Shown here piece by piece: positions 24,600 through 33,303 of a DNA stretch of 64,000 nucleotides. The position numbers and the translations under genes are program-made. This DNA is from JAENVT01 sp031430695. Lineage in GTDB: Bacteria; Actinomycetota; Acidimicrobiia; Acidimicrobiales; Ilumatobacteraceae. The stretch lies in contig JANPBZ010000142.1 of NCBI GenBank assembly GCA_031430695.1, positions 18,883-82,882 of the forward strand. The letters are read 5' to 3'. The notes beneath the pieces were generated by a model. That model was not told the DNA's origin. It saw only the letters and a program-made list of their open reading frames with translations, and ran no database searches. Every line of letters begins with the position of its first letter. Within the stretch, counting starts at the first letter, position 1.

Positions 24600-25241
24600 A
24601 TGACCGTCGCCGTCCATCTCGTCGAGCATCCCCTCATCGCCGATTCGCTGACCAGGGTGCGTGACAAAGACACACCCAACGCCCTCTTCCGGCAGGAGCT
24701 GGAGCGGATCGGCACGCTGCTGATCGCCGAGGCCACCAGGGGTCTCGCCACTCACGAGGTTCGGGTCATCACCCCGTTGGTGGCAACCTCGGGGCGAGCA
24801 CTCTCGTCGCAGCCAGTGGTGGTACCGGTTCTCCGTGCCGGCCTCGGCTTCGTCCACGCAGCCCAGGAGCTGCTGCCGAACGCCGATGTCGGGTTCATCG
24901 GCGTGTCACGCGACGAAGAGACGTTCCAACCGAAGCCGTACGTCAACAAGTTGCCCGAGCATCTCGCCGGTCGGCAATGCATCGTGCTCGACCCCATGCT
25001 GGCCACCGGAGGCTCGTTGGCGCACACCTGCCAACTGCTGTTGGAACGCGGAGCAACGGGAACGATCATCGTCGTGTGCGTGTTGGCCGCGCCGGAGGGA
25101 ATCGCCCACCTGAAAGCGGCCGGACTTCACCTGGCGATCTACACCGCCGCCGTCGACGAGCACCTCAACGAGCACGCCTTCATCGTCCCCGGCCTCGGCG
25201 ACGCGGGCGACCGCCAGTTCGGCTCCCCCGCCTCCTCGTAG
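24600..25241 (+). CDS. upp: Uracil phosphoribosyltransferase
   Basis: A 213-aa protein with the PRPP-binding motif VLDPMLATGGS, the flexible-loop region RDEETFQPKPYVNKLP and the uracil-binding C-terminus VPGLGDAGDRQFG. It makes UMP from uracil and PRPP. The context is the nucleoside importer and adenosine deaminase upstream. The 248-bp gap before it is filled largely by the two family B palindromes. The gene ends at a family A palindrome shared with the convergent mutase gene. Confidence 0.94.
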   Translation: MTVAVHLVEHPLIADSLTRVRDKDTPNALFRQELERIGTLLIAEATRGLATHEVRVITPLVATSGRALSSQPVVVPVLRAGLGFVHAAQELLPNADVGFIGVSRDEETFQPKPYVNKLPEHLAGRQCIVLDPMLATGGSLAHTCQLLLERGATGTIIVVCVLAAPEGIAHLKAAGLHLAIYTAAVDEHLNEHAFIVPGLGDAGDRQFGSPASS

Positions 25242-25250
25242 ACCCGCTGA

Positions 25251-25321
25251 CCGAGTGTTTGTCGCCCGCCCGGGGTGGCTGCAAACACTCGTTTGCGCCG
25301 CTCCGGGCCGCAAACACTCGG
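25251..25321. repeat. Palindromic intergenic element, family A copy 2
   Basis: Outer arms CCGAGTGTTTG (25251-25261) and CAAACACTCGG (25311-25321) form an 11-bp perfect inverted repeat. An internal AAACACTC (25283-25290) gives alternative pairings, and a smaller GTTTGCG/CGCAAAC stem lies in the right half. The core is CGCCCGCCCGGGGTGGCTG. It sits between convergent genes. Confidence 0.85.
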
Positions 25322-25326
25322 TTGGG

Positions 25327-26913
25327 TTAGAGGAGCTCGGCGAGCGAGTCCAGATATGGCGCAGGATCGATGTCGATGCCCTCTCCATACAGCTTGACCT
25401 TTGGCTCAGTGCCACTCGGACGAAGTTGCAGGCGTAACTCGTCGCCGAGTTGCAGTCGCAACAACCCGGCTTCGTCGAACCATTCGACGGTCGTCACCGA
25501 TCGATCGTCGACCTCGGTCGGTGGCTTGGCGCGCAGACGCTCCACAGCGGCGAGCCCATCGACGGGTGGCATCTTCACCGAGAGGTCGGCCATGACATGC
25601 CGGCCGAATCGGGCGCTGATCGCATCGAGCCGACCTTGCAGGGTCACGCCCTCAGCGGCGGCCAGGGCTGCGACCTCGGCCAGCAACACCGCCGCGCTGA
25701 TGCCATCCTTGTCGAGCGGCCGGCTGCACACGAGATACCCGAGGGCCTGCTCGTAACCGAACACGAAATGCGATTCGGGATGGCCCAACACCGTATGACC
25801 GATCCATTTGAACCCGGTGTACGTCTCGGCGAATTGCACCCCGTACTCGACTGCCATCTTCGACAGCAACGACGACGAGACCAGCGTCGTGATGACCAGG
25901 CGATCGTCGCCCGCGGTGTGGCGCAAGATGTGGTCGGCGAGCAGCCACCCGATCTCGTCACCCTGCAGTCGCCGCCAGCCGCCTTCTGGCGTGGGGATTG
26001 CTGCACCGAGGCGATCGGCGTCAGGGTCGTTGCACAGCGCGATCGCCGCATCGCACGCCGCCGCCTGGGCCAACAGCAGGTCCATCGCGCCGGGCTCTTC
26101 GGGGTTGGGGAACGAGACCGTCGGAAACGCAGCGTCGGGTTGTTGTTGCTCGGCGACGACGAACGGCGTGGGGAAGCCGGCGCGGTCGAATGCAGCCACC
26201 AAGGTGTCGCCGCCGACACCGTGCATGGCCGAGTAGGCCGCCGGCACACCGGCGAGATCGGCACGAAGTCGGACCGCAGGTATGCAAGCGAGGTACGCCT
26301 GCACGTACGAATCGTCGAGCCATTCGATCAACGGATCATCCGGCGCCGACATCAGCACCGCACATGGATCGATCAGGTCGATGCACTTCGCAATTTCGGC
26401 GTCGACCGGAGAGACGATCTGCGCACCATTGGCGGTGAACACCTTGTAGCCGTTGTCGGCCGGAGGGTTGTGCGATGCAGTGACCACCACACCGGCTGCA
26501 GCGCCGACACCGACGATGTTCCACGCCAGCACCGGCGTCGGCACGATGTGGGGAAAAATCATTGCCCTCACGCCGCGTGCCGCGCATACCCGTGCCGTGT
26601 CGAGTGCGAACGAATCGCTCTTTCGTCGGGCGTCGTAGCCGATGATCACACCTCGAGCAGCAGCATCGGCCTCCGCCTTCAACAGATACTCGACAAGACC
26701 GGCGGCGGCCTGTTGCACCACCAAACGGTTCATCCGTTGTGGCCCGGCACCCACCGCAGCGCGGAGACCTGCCGTCCCGAATTGCAGCCGACCATCGAAC
26801 CGAACGGCCAATTCGTCATCGGAGCCGGCGAGCAAGGACTCCAGCTCCGCACGCATGTCGGCATCGGGTTCGGCGGCCAGCCACCGGCGCGCCTCGCTGC
26901 GGAAATCGCTCAT
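25327..26913 (-). CDS. Phosphohexomutase/phosphopentomutase (PGM2-like)
   Basis: A 528-aa alpha-D-phosphohexomutase. The phosphoserine loop is VVTASHNPPADNGYK, the metal loop is DPDADRLG, the sugar loop region is GYEQALGYL and the phosphate loop is RPSGTEPKVK. The long N-terminus and these motifs place it with PGM2/PgcA-type enzymes, which convert glucose-1-P and also ribose- or deoxyribose-1-P. It overlaps the adenosine-kinase-like gene by 4 nt, so a role in pentose-phosphate recovery from nucleosides is plausible, though glucose-1-P interconversion cannot be excluded. Confidence 0.9.
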   Translation of the reverse strand: MSDFRSEARRWLAAEPDADMRAELESLLAGSDDELAVRFDGRLQFGTAGLRAAVGAGPQRMNRLVVQQAAAGLVEYLLKAEADAAARGVIIGYDARRKSDSFALDTARVCAARGVRAMIFPHIVPTPVLAWNIVGVGAAAGVVVTASHNPPADNGYKVFTANGAQIVSPVDAEIAKCIDLIDPCAVLMSAPDDPLIEWLDDSYVQAYLACIPAVRLRADLAGVPAAYSAMHGVGGDTLVAAFDRAGFPTPFVVAEQQQPDAAFPTVSFPNPEEPGAMDLLLAQAAACDAAIALCNDPDADRLGAAIPTPEGGWRRLQGDEIGWLLADHILRHTAGDDRLVITTLVSSSLLSKMAVEYGVQFAETYTGFKWIGHTVLGHPESHFVFGYEQALGYLVCSRPLDKDGISAAVLLAEVAALAAAEGVTLQGRLDAISARFGRHVMADLSVKMPPVDGLAAVERLRAKPPTEVDDRSVTTVEWFDEAGLLRLQLGDELRLQLRPSGTEPKVKLYGEGIDIDPAPYLDSLAELL

Positions 26914-27890
26914 GGCAAGAGCGTACGCAACTCCACCAACGGTCGCGGACCGACGTGTGAGATCACTTCAGCAGCGGCGATCGCCCCGAAATGTGCGCAG
27001 TCGCTCAGCGGCCGGCGACGCGTGTAGCCGTACAGGAAACCTGCGGCAAACAGGTCGCCGGCGCCGGTTGTATCGAGCACATGGTCGACCGGTCGAGCCG
27101 GGGCGCGCAACACGTCGTCGGGAGTGACGACCATGCAGCCATCGGCCCCGGTCGTGATGACTGCCAGCGAGCAGTCGTGGCGCACGGCGCGCAGCGCTTC
27201 GTCCATCGAGTCGACCTCGTACAGCGACATCAACTCGGCCTCGTTACCGAACAGAAGGTCGACCTCGTCCGTCACCAGCGCCCGAAAGTCGTCGCGGTGG
27301 CGGTCGACGCAGAACGAGTCGCTCAACGTCAGCGAGACGAGACGATCGTTAGCGTGAGCCACGCGCGCGGCATAGCGGAAAGCCTCCTTGGCCTCGGGCC
27401 GGTCGTAGAGGTAGCCCTCCATGTACAGCACCTCGCCAACGGCAACGGTGTCGGCATCGATGTCGGTCGGGCAGAGCAGCGACGACACACCGAGGTAGGT
27501 GTTCATCGTTCGCTGCGCATCAGGTGTGACAACGATGATGCACCGACCGGTCGGTGTGCCCTCAGCCGGCGCGCCCGGGCGGAACTGCACACCGACGGCG
27601 CGGCAATCGTGGCCGAACACTCGGCCGAGCTCGTCGTCGCTGACCTTGCCGATGTAGGCCGCCGTGCCCCCGAACGAGGCGACGCCACACATCGTGTTGG
27701 CGGCAGATCCTCCGCTCATCTCGATCGCACCACCGAGCGCCTCATACAGATACAAGGCTCGATCGGTGTCGACCAACGTCATCGACCCCTTCACCAACTC
27801 GTGTCGACCGATGAACATGTCGTCTGCATGAGCGATGACATCGACCAGTGCATTGCCGATCCCGACGACGTCATATTGAATTCCCGGCAC
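26910..27890 (-). CDS. PfkB-family kinase, adenosine-kinase-like
   Basis: A 326-aa PfkB-type kinase. It opens YDVVGIGNALVDVIA, followed by the substrate motif MSGGSAANTMCGVASFGG and the C-terminal signature DTTGAGDLFAAGFLYG with the catalytic Asp. The opening and spacing match the adenosine kinase branch more than ribokinase, but sugar kinases of this branch exist. GTG 27890 was chosen as start because the fold begins there; the longer frame would run into the divergent pepN. It is the first gene of a two-gene operon with the mutase. Confidence 0.85.
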   Translation of the reverse strand: MPGIQYDVVGIGNALVDVIAHADDMFIGRHELVKGSMTLVDTDRALYLYEALGGAIEMSGGSAANTMCGVASFGGTAAYIGKVSDDELGRVFGHDCRAVGVQFRPGAPAEGTPTGRCIIVVTPDAQRTMNTYLGVSSLLCPTDIDADTVAVGEVLYMEGYLYDRPEAKEAFRYAARVAHANDRLVSLTLSDSFCVDRHRDDFRALVTDEVDLLFGNEAELMSLYEVDSMDEALRAVRHDCSLAVITTGADGCMVVTPDDVLRAPARPVDHVLDTTGAGDLFAAGFLYGYTRRRPLSDCAHFGAIAAAEVISHVGPRPLVELRTLLP

Positions 27891-27937
27891 GACGGTGCAG
27901 GCTACCGGCCACAGTCGCCGCGGGTACGCTCCTTGCC

Positions 27938-30445
27938 GTGAGCGACAACCCCTACCGCCTTCCACACACCGTTGTTCCGAGCCGCTATCACTTGTCACTC
28001 GAACCGGATCTCGGCAGTGCGACCTTCGCTGGCACAGTGTCGATCGACGTGACGTCGACCGAACCGGTCGAGTCGTTAGCGCTCAACGCCGACGAGTTAC
28101 ATATCGCCTCGGTCTACATCGATGGCGCAGAGGTTGCGTTTCATCTCGATACGGTCGCTGAGCGACTGGTGATCGAGTCCGCACTCGACGCCGGCGACGC
28201 TGTGATCGACATCACTTTCACCGGAACGCTCAACGACAAGCTGCGCGGCTGGTACCGCAGCACGTTCAACGACGCCGACGGCGTCGAACGGGTCATCGCC
28301 ACGACCCAGATGCAAGCAACTGATTGCCGACGTGCCTTCCCGTGCTTCGACGAGCCCGACTTCAAGGCCGTCTTCGAGATCACGCTGGTCGTCGAGCCCG
28401 ACTTGCTGGCGGTCTCCAATGGGCCCGAGGTCGGTCGTCTGGCTCGTGACGACGGTAAGCACGTCGTGCTCTTCAAGCCAACGATGGTGATGAGCACGTA
28501 TCTCGTCGCGTTCGTGGTCGGTCCGCTGGAAGCAACCGAAGCGATCGATGTCGACGGCATTCCGCTTCGCGTCGTCCATGTGCCCGGCAAGGGTCACCTC
28601 ACGGAGTTCGCACTCGAAATCGGCGCGTATTCGCTGCGCTGGTACCAGCGCTACTACGGCATTCCGTATCCGAGCGACAAAGTCGACATGCTCGCTCTTC
28701 CCGACTTTGCGGCGGGGGCGATGGAGAACCTTGGTTGCATCACATACCGCGAGAGCCTGTTGCTGGCCGATCCGAAGACTGCAACGCAGTACGAGTTGCA
28801 GAACGTCGCTGATGTCGTTGCCCATGAGGTGGCCCACATGTGGTTTGGCGATCTGGTGACGATGAGATGGTGGAACGGCATCTGGCTGAACGAAGCCTTC
28901 GCGACGTTCATGGAGATCGCCTGTTGCGATGCGTTCCGCCCCGATTGGCTGCGGTGGACGACGTTCAGCCTCGAGCGCAGCGTGGCGTTCGAGACCGATT
29001 CGTTGGCCAGCACGCGCTCGGTCGAATTTCCGGTCGAGGCGCCAGCCGATTGTGACGGAATGTTCGACGTGCTGACCTACCAGAAGGGCGGCTCGCTGCT
29101 GCGCATGCTCGAGCAGTATCTCGGAACCGAAGAGTTTCGACAGGGAATCAGCCTCTACTTGACGACTCACGCCTACGGCAACACCGAGACCGGCGACCTA
29201 TGGGATGCCATCGAGAAGGTCAACCCGACGGTGCCAGTGCGCACGTTGATGGATTCGTGGATCTGGCAGCCGGGGTACCCACTGATCTCGGCTCGCCTCG
29301 ACGGAAGCGAACTGGTGTTGAACCAGCAGCGGTTCGCCTATGCCGACACCGACGATCCGACGCTGTTCGTCGTGCCGATCCACCTGTCGATCAACGGGAT
29401 CGAGTCGAAGCTGCTGCTCGAATCCGCTCAGGCGCGGATCGCGCTTCCCTCACCCGACGCCACCGTCGTCGTCAATGCCGGCGGGCACGGGTTCATGCGC
29501 GTTGCCTACGACGACGAGTTGCGGGCCCGTCTCAACGGCGACGCGCTGATGGGTCTGAGCGTGATCGAGCGATACAACCTGGTCGACGACGCATGGAACG
29601 CCGTCATCACCGGGAGATTGGCCGCAGCCGACTTCCTCAGCTTCGTCGAGGCGTTCCAGGGCGATCGTGACCTCGCGGTCTGGCAGGCGATCGCGGTGGG
29701 ACTGCGGGGTCTCGGCCGCCTCGTCGACGGGCCGGCGTACGCGGCACTGCAACAACGCATCGCCGACCTCGTCCGTCCCGTCACCGCCGATCTCGGTTGG
29801 GCGCCTGCTGAAGGCGAATCCGATCTCGCCTCCAAGCTCCGCGGCTTGTTGGTCAGTCTGCTCGCCGTACAGGGCAACGATGCCGACGCCCAGGCCCGCT
29901 GTCGCGACATGCTCGCTGATCACTCGACCGACCCGGAGCTGGCCGCCGCCGCCGCAACAGCCGTCGCCTCGATTGGAACCGATGTCGATTTCGAGCAGTA
30001 CGTCGAACGTTTTCGTACAGCGGACACACCGCAGCTCAAACTGAGGTACATGCACGCGCTCGCCGACTTCCCGACCGAGGATCAGATTCGTCGCACGATC
30101 GATCTCGCCCTGTCGGGCGATGTGAAGACCCAGGACGCACCATTCCTGTTGAATCGGTGCATCGCCAACAGACAGCACGGCTCGATGGCGTGGGAAAATG
30201 TCCGTCGCCAGTGGCCGGAACTGCTCGAACGATTCCCCAACAACACGATCGTGCGCATGGTCGGCTCCATCACGACGTTGACCACGCCGCACCTCGTAGC
30301 CGACGTGCAGGGATTCTTTTCCGAGCACCCCATCCCTCAGGCCGTGAAGACACTCGAGCAGTTGCTCGAACGTCAACGCGTCAACGCCGATCTGCGCGCC
30401 CGCGAAGCAGAGCCTCTGGCTGCTGCCTTGGCAGCCGCCGGCTAG
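27938..30445 (+). CDS. pepN: Aminopeptidase N (M1 family)
   Basis: An 835-aa zinc metallopeptidase starting at GTG 27938. The exopeptidase motif is GAMENLGCITYRE, and the zinc site is HEVAHMWFGD with the third ligand in WLNEAFATF 18 residues on. The N-terminal saddle domain and the C-terminal helical (ERAP1-like) domain are both present at full length. It removes N-terminal residues from peptides in the cytoplasm. It diverges from the PfkB kinase (47-bp gap), and its stop TAG pairs with the TAG of the opposing ligase gene in a 4-nt CTAG overlap. Confidence 0.95.
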   Translation: MSDNPYRLPHTVVPSRYHLSLEPDLGSATFAGTVSIDVTSTEPVESLALNADELHIASVYIDGAEVAFHLDTVAERLVIESALDAGDAVIDITFTGTLNDKLRGWYRSTFNDADGVERVIATTQMQATDCRRAFPCFDEPDFKAVFEITLVVEPDLLAVSNGPEVGRLARDDGKHVVLFKPTMVMSTYLVAFVVGPLEATEAIDVDGIPLRVVHVPGKGHLTEFALEIGAYSLRWYQRYYGIPYPSDKVDMLALPDFAAGAMENLGCITYRESLLLADPKTATQYELQNVADVVAHEVAHMWFGDLVTMRWWNGIWLNEAFATFMEIACCDAFRPDWLRWTTFSLERSVAFETDSLASTRSVEFPVEAPADCDGMFDVLTYQKGGSLLRMLEQYLGTEEFRQGISLYLTTHAYGNTETGDLWDAIEKVNPTVPVRTLMDSWIWQPGYPLISARLDGSELVLNQQRFAYADTDDPTLFVVPIHLSINGIESKLLLESAQARIALPSPDATVVVNAGGHGFMRVAYDDELRARLNGDALMGLSVIERYNLVDDAWNAVITGRLAAADFLSFVEAFQGDRDLAVWQAIAVGLRGLGRLVDGPAYAALQQRIADLVRPVTADLGWAPAEGESDLASKLRGLLVSLLAVQGNDADAQARCRDMLADHSTDPELAAAAATAVASIGTDVDFEQYVERFRTADTPQLKLRYMHALADFPTEDQIRRTIDLALSGDVKTQDAPFLLNRCIANRQHGSMAWENVRRQWPELLERFPNNTIVRMVGSITTLTTPHLVADVQGFFSEHPIPQAVKTLEQLLERQRVNADLRAREAEPLAAALAAAG

Positions 30446-32052
30446 GCCAGTTTCTCGATGTCGAGCTGGTCAGCGGCATGCCGGGCGCGGAGCACCTTCT
30501 TGTCGAACTTGCCGACGCTGGTCTTCGGGACTTCGGCGATGAACGTCCATCGTTCTGGAAGGCAGAACTTTGCGGTCCGCTCGGCCAGCCAGCCGCGTAG
30601 CTCGGCTGCCGTGACCTGCGAATCCGACTTGCGCACTACACACGCCAGTGGACGTTCGTCCCATCGCTCGTCGGGCACACCGATGACGGCCGCCTCGGCG
30701 ATATCGGGGTGACCCATGAGGGCATTCTCGAGGTCGACCGACGACACCCACTCGCCACCTGATTTGATCACGTCCTTTGCCCGATCGCTGATCATCACGT
30801 AGCCATTCGCGGATACCGAAGCAACGTCACCTGTGCGAAGCCAGCCATCGTGGAACTTCTCGGGATCGTCGACCAGGTAGTACGACGCCGTGATCCACGG
30901 CCCACGCACTTCGATCTCTCCCAGTGATTCGCCGTCCCACGCGACAGTTGCCCCATTGTCGTCAGTGATGCGCAGTTCGACACCAGGCAGGACTCGGCCG
31001 GTTCGTGTGCGCCACGTGACCTCGTCGTCGTCGCCCATGTCTTTCGGCGGATGACCGATCGCACACACGGGACTGGTCTCTGTCATGCCCCAGCCCTGCA
31101 CGATGGGAACCCCGAAGACGTCGAGGTAGCCCTGAATCAACGCTCGTGGCACCGCTGACCCACCGCACATCACCAGACGCAACGACGAGAGATCGGCGGC
31201 ACGGCCGTTGTTCAACAGATCGGTCAAGACGGTCGGGACCGCACCCGTCAACGTCGGTCGCGTCTCTTCGATGATCCGGCTCAGCGGCGCCGCCTGAAGG
31301 AACTGTTGCGGGAAGACCAGGTCGGCACCGACCATCCACGCCGCGTACGGCGTTCCCCACGCGTTGGCGTGAAACATGGGCACGATCACCAGCATCCGGT
31401 CGCTTTCGGCAAGGGCGATGTTGGCCGTCGAGGTGACCATCATCGAGTGCAGGAAGGTGCTGCGATGGCTGTACATCACACCCTTGGGATTGCCGGTGGT
31501 GCCGCTCGTGTAACACATCGCCATGCCGGTGCGCTCGTCGAGATCGGGATAGTCGTAGCCGGTCTGCTCGGCTGCCAGCAGCGCGTCGTAGTCCAGCGTG
31601 TCGCCGAGCGCCGAGGTGTCGCCTGCGCCCTTGACGATGATGTGCTTGACCGATGTCAGCTGATCGCGAACCTTGGCAAGCAACGGGATGATCGACGCGT
31701 CGACGATGATCACCTGGTCGTCGGCGTGGTTGATGACGTAGCTGAGCTGGTCAGGGAAGAGACGGATGTTCAACGTATGCAGCACCGCGCCCATGCATGG
31801 CACGGCCAGGTACGCCTCGAGGTGCGTCTGGTTGTTCCACATGAAGGTGCCGACGCGGTCGCCGGACTGAATACCCAGCCGGGTCAGCGCAGCGGCCAAC
31901 TGATCCGCCCGATTGGCGACCTCGGCGAACGTGGACTCGATGTACCCGTCACCTGTGAAGGTGATGACCTTGCTGTTGGCATGAACGGTGCGTCCGTGTT
32001 CGAGGATTGGTCGAATCGTCAACGGATAGTCCTGCATGGTGCTGAGCAGCAT
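30442..32052 (-). CDS. Fatty-acid/acyl-CoA ligase
   Basis: A 536-aa ANL-superfamily enzyme. The AMP-binding P-loop is CYTSGTTGNPKGVMYSH, with QGWGMTETSPV, the adenylate Asp in DGWLRTGD and the C-terminal hinge and catalytic Lys in KTSVGKFDKKVLR. It is close to the medium- and long-chain acyl-CoA synthetases (FadD type) of actinobacteria. It makes acyl-AMP and then acyl-CoA for beta-oxidation or lipid synthesis. ATG 32052 has a GGGGGA site upstream; ATG 32037 is an alternative. Confidence 0.9.
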   Translation of the reverse strand: MLLSTMQDYPLTIRPILEHGRTVHANSKVITFTGDGYIESTFAEVANRADQLAAALTRLGIQSGDRVGTFMWNNQTHLEAYLAVPCMGAVLHTLNIRLFPDQLSYVINHADDQVIIVDASIIPLLAKVRDQLTSVKHIIVKGAGDTSALGDTLDYDALLAAEQTGYDYPDLDERTGMAMCYTSGTTGNPKGVMYSHRSTFLHSMMVTSTANIALAESDRMLVIVPMFHANAWGTPYAAWMVGADLVFPQQFLQAAPLSRIIEETRPTLTGAVPTVLTDLLNNGRAADLSSLRLVMCGGSAVPRALIQGYLDVFGVPIVQGWGMTETSPVCAIGHPPKDMGDDDEVTWRTRTGRVLPGVELRITDDNGATVAWDGESLGEIEVRGPWITASYYLVDDPEKFHDGWLRTGDVASVSANGYVMISDRAKDVIKSGGEWVSSVDLENALMGHPDIAEAAVIGVPDERWDERPLACVVRKSDSQVTAAELRGWLAERTAKFCLPERWTFIAEVPKTSVGKFDKKVLRARHAADQLDIEKLA

Positions 32053-32130
32053 CGAGTCCCCCTGTGGTCGTCAGTGCGGGTCACGTTAGCCCGCATCCCG
32101 TCAGCGTTGACTGTGCGGCCCGAGTGGGCC

Positions 32131-32143
32131 AAATGGGCCATTT
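32131..32143. promoter_or_regulatory. Small palindrome in a divergent promoter region
   Basis: AAATGG-G-CCATTT is a perfect 6-bp inverted repeat in the 162-bp gap between the divergent acyl-CoA ligase and membrane-protein genes. It could be an operator for a fatty-acid-responsive repressor; no regulator gene is adjacent. Confidence 0.25.
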
Positions 32144-32214
32144 CCAATCTCACCGATGGACGGCAGACAACACCCGACTAGTCTTAAGCCAATTCGTATG
32201 GCTGGGACGCTGGG

Positions 32215-33303
32215 ATGAGCACGGGCACGCTGACACCGAGGCAGACGCGCGTCACGATTCGCCCGACTGGTCGTTACTTCGTGAACGCTCCCGTCGACGT
32301 GATGCTGATCGGCGGCGCATCACTGGTGCTCTACGCCATCTTCCGCATGCGCCCTGAGCTGGCCTCGTCGCCATCGGTCGCATCGCTCGCCGCAACGCTC
32401 GTCTGGGTGTGCAACTACCCCCACTTCGCGTCGACCAACTACCGGCTGTACCACTCGCGCGCCTCGATTGCGCAATACCCGCTGACCAGCTACGTCACGC
32501 CGATGGTCCTCACTGCGGCGGTGATCGGTTGCTATCTCTCACCCAACGAAATCGCACCACTGTTCATCAAGCTGTACCTGCTGTGGTCGCCGTACCACTT
32601 CTCCGGGCAGACGTTGGGCATCACCATGGTGTACGCCCGCAGAACAGGCTTCGTGATCGATGGCTGGCTGCGCCATTCGTTGACCGCGTTCATATTCTTG
32701 ACCTTCGCCGTCCAGAGCGCGTGGGCCGAGGTCGGCCTGCACGTGAACCCCTTCTACGGCGTGGAGTACCCCACCCTCGGTGTGCCGGTATGGCTTCCGC
32801 AGATGCTGACGAAGGTGATGTGGATCGCGCTGGCGGCCACGATCGCCTTGCTGCTGTGGAAGGTCATCAACAACGGCCCCAGGGTTCCACTGATCGTCGT
32901 GCTACCGGCCTTCACGCAGTACGTCTGGTTCGTCGCCACCCCTGCGGGACAGTTCAGCTACATGGTGCCGTTCTTCCATTCCTTGCAGTACCTGCTGATT
33001 GCCTGGAGCGTGCAACTCAAAGAGGGGCTGGCCGAGCGACAGCGCGATCCATCAGTGAAGTACGTGTGGTCGGAGTCAGCGCGCTGGATGGCGATCAACA
33101 TCGCCGGGGGGTACGCGTTGTTCTGGGCGCTGCCACACCTCGGCGGTCACTTCGGCAAACCGCTGGTATTCAGCACTGCCGTCATGCTCGCTGCGGTGCA
33201 GATCCACCACTTCTTCGTCGACGGGGTCATCTGGCGATTGCGGAATCCGGCAGCACGATCACCGCTGTCATCGTCGTTGCGGCTCGTCAGCGGTCGGCGA
33301 TGA
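32215..33303 (+). CDS. Polytopic membrane protein with conserved histidine motifs, function unknown
   Basis: A 362-aa protein with about eight hydrophobic segments. Histidine motifs lie at or near membrane edges: NYPHFAS, PYHFSGQTLG, FFHSLQYL and IHHFFVDGVIWRLR. The clustered His pattern recalls di-iron membrane desaturase/hydroxylase or Brp/Blh-type proteins, but the spacing does not match any family that I can name, so no activity is assigned. The stop overlaps the start of a membrane-attached cyclophilin-like gene (ATGA), so they are made together. Confidence 0.75.
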   Translation: MSTGTLTPRQTRVTIRPTGRYFVNAPVDVMLIGGASLVLYAIFRMRPELASSPSVASLAATLVWVCNYPHFASTNYRLYHSRASIAQYPLTSYVTPMVLTAAVIGCYLSPNEIAPLFIKLYLLWSPYHFSGQTLGITMVYARRTGFVIDGWLRHSLTAFIFLTFAVQSAWAEVGLHVNPFYGVEYPTLGVPVWLPQMLTKVMWIALAATIALLLWKVINNGPRVPLIVVLPAFTQYVWFVATPAGQFSYMVPFFHSLQYLLIAWSVQLKEGLAERQRDPSVKYVWSESARWMAINIAGGYALFWALPHLGGHFGKPLVFSTAVMLAAVQIHHFFVDGVIWRLRNPAARSPLSSSLRLVSGRR

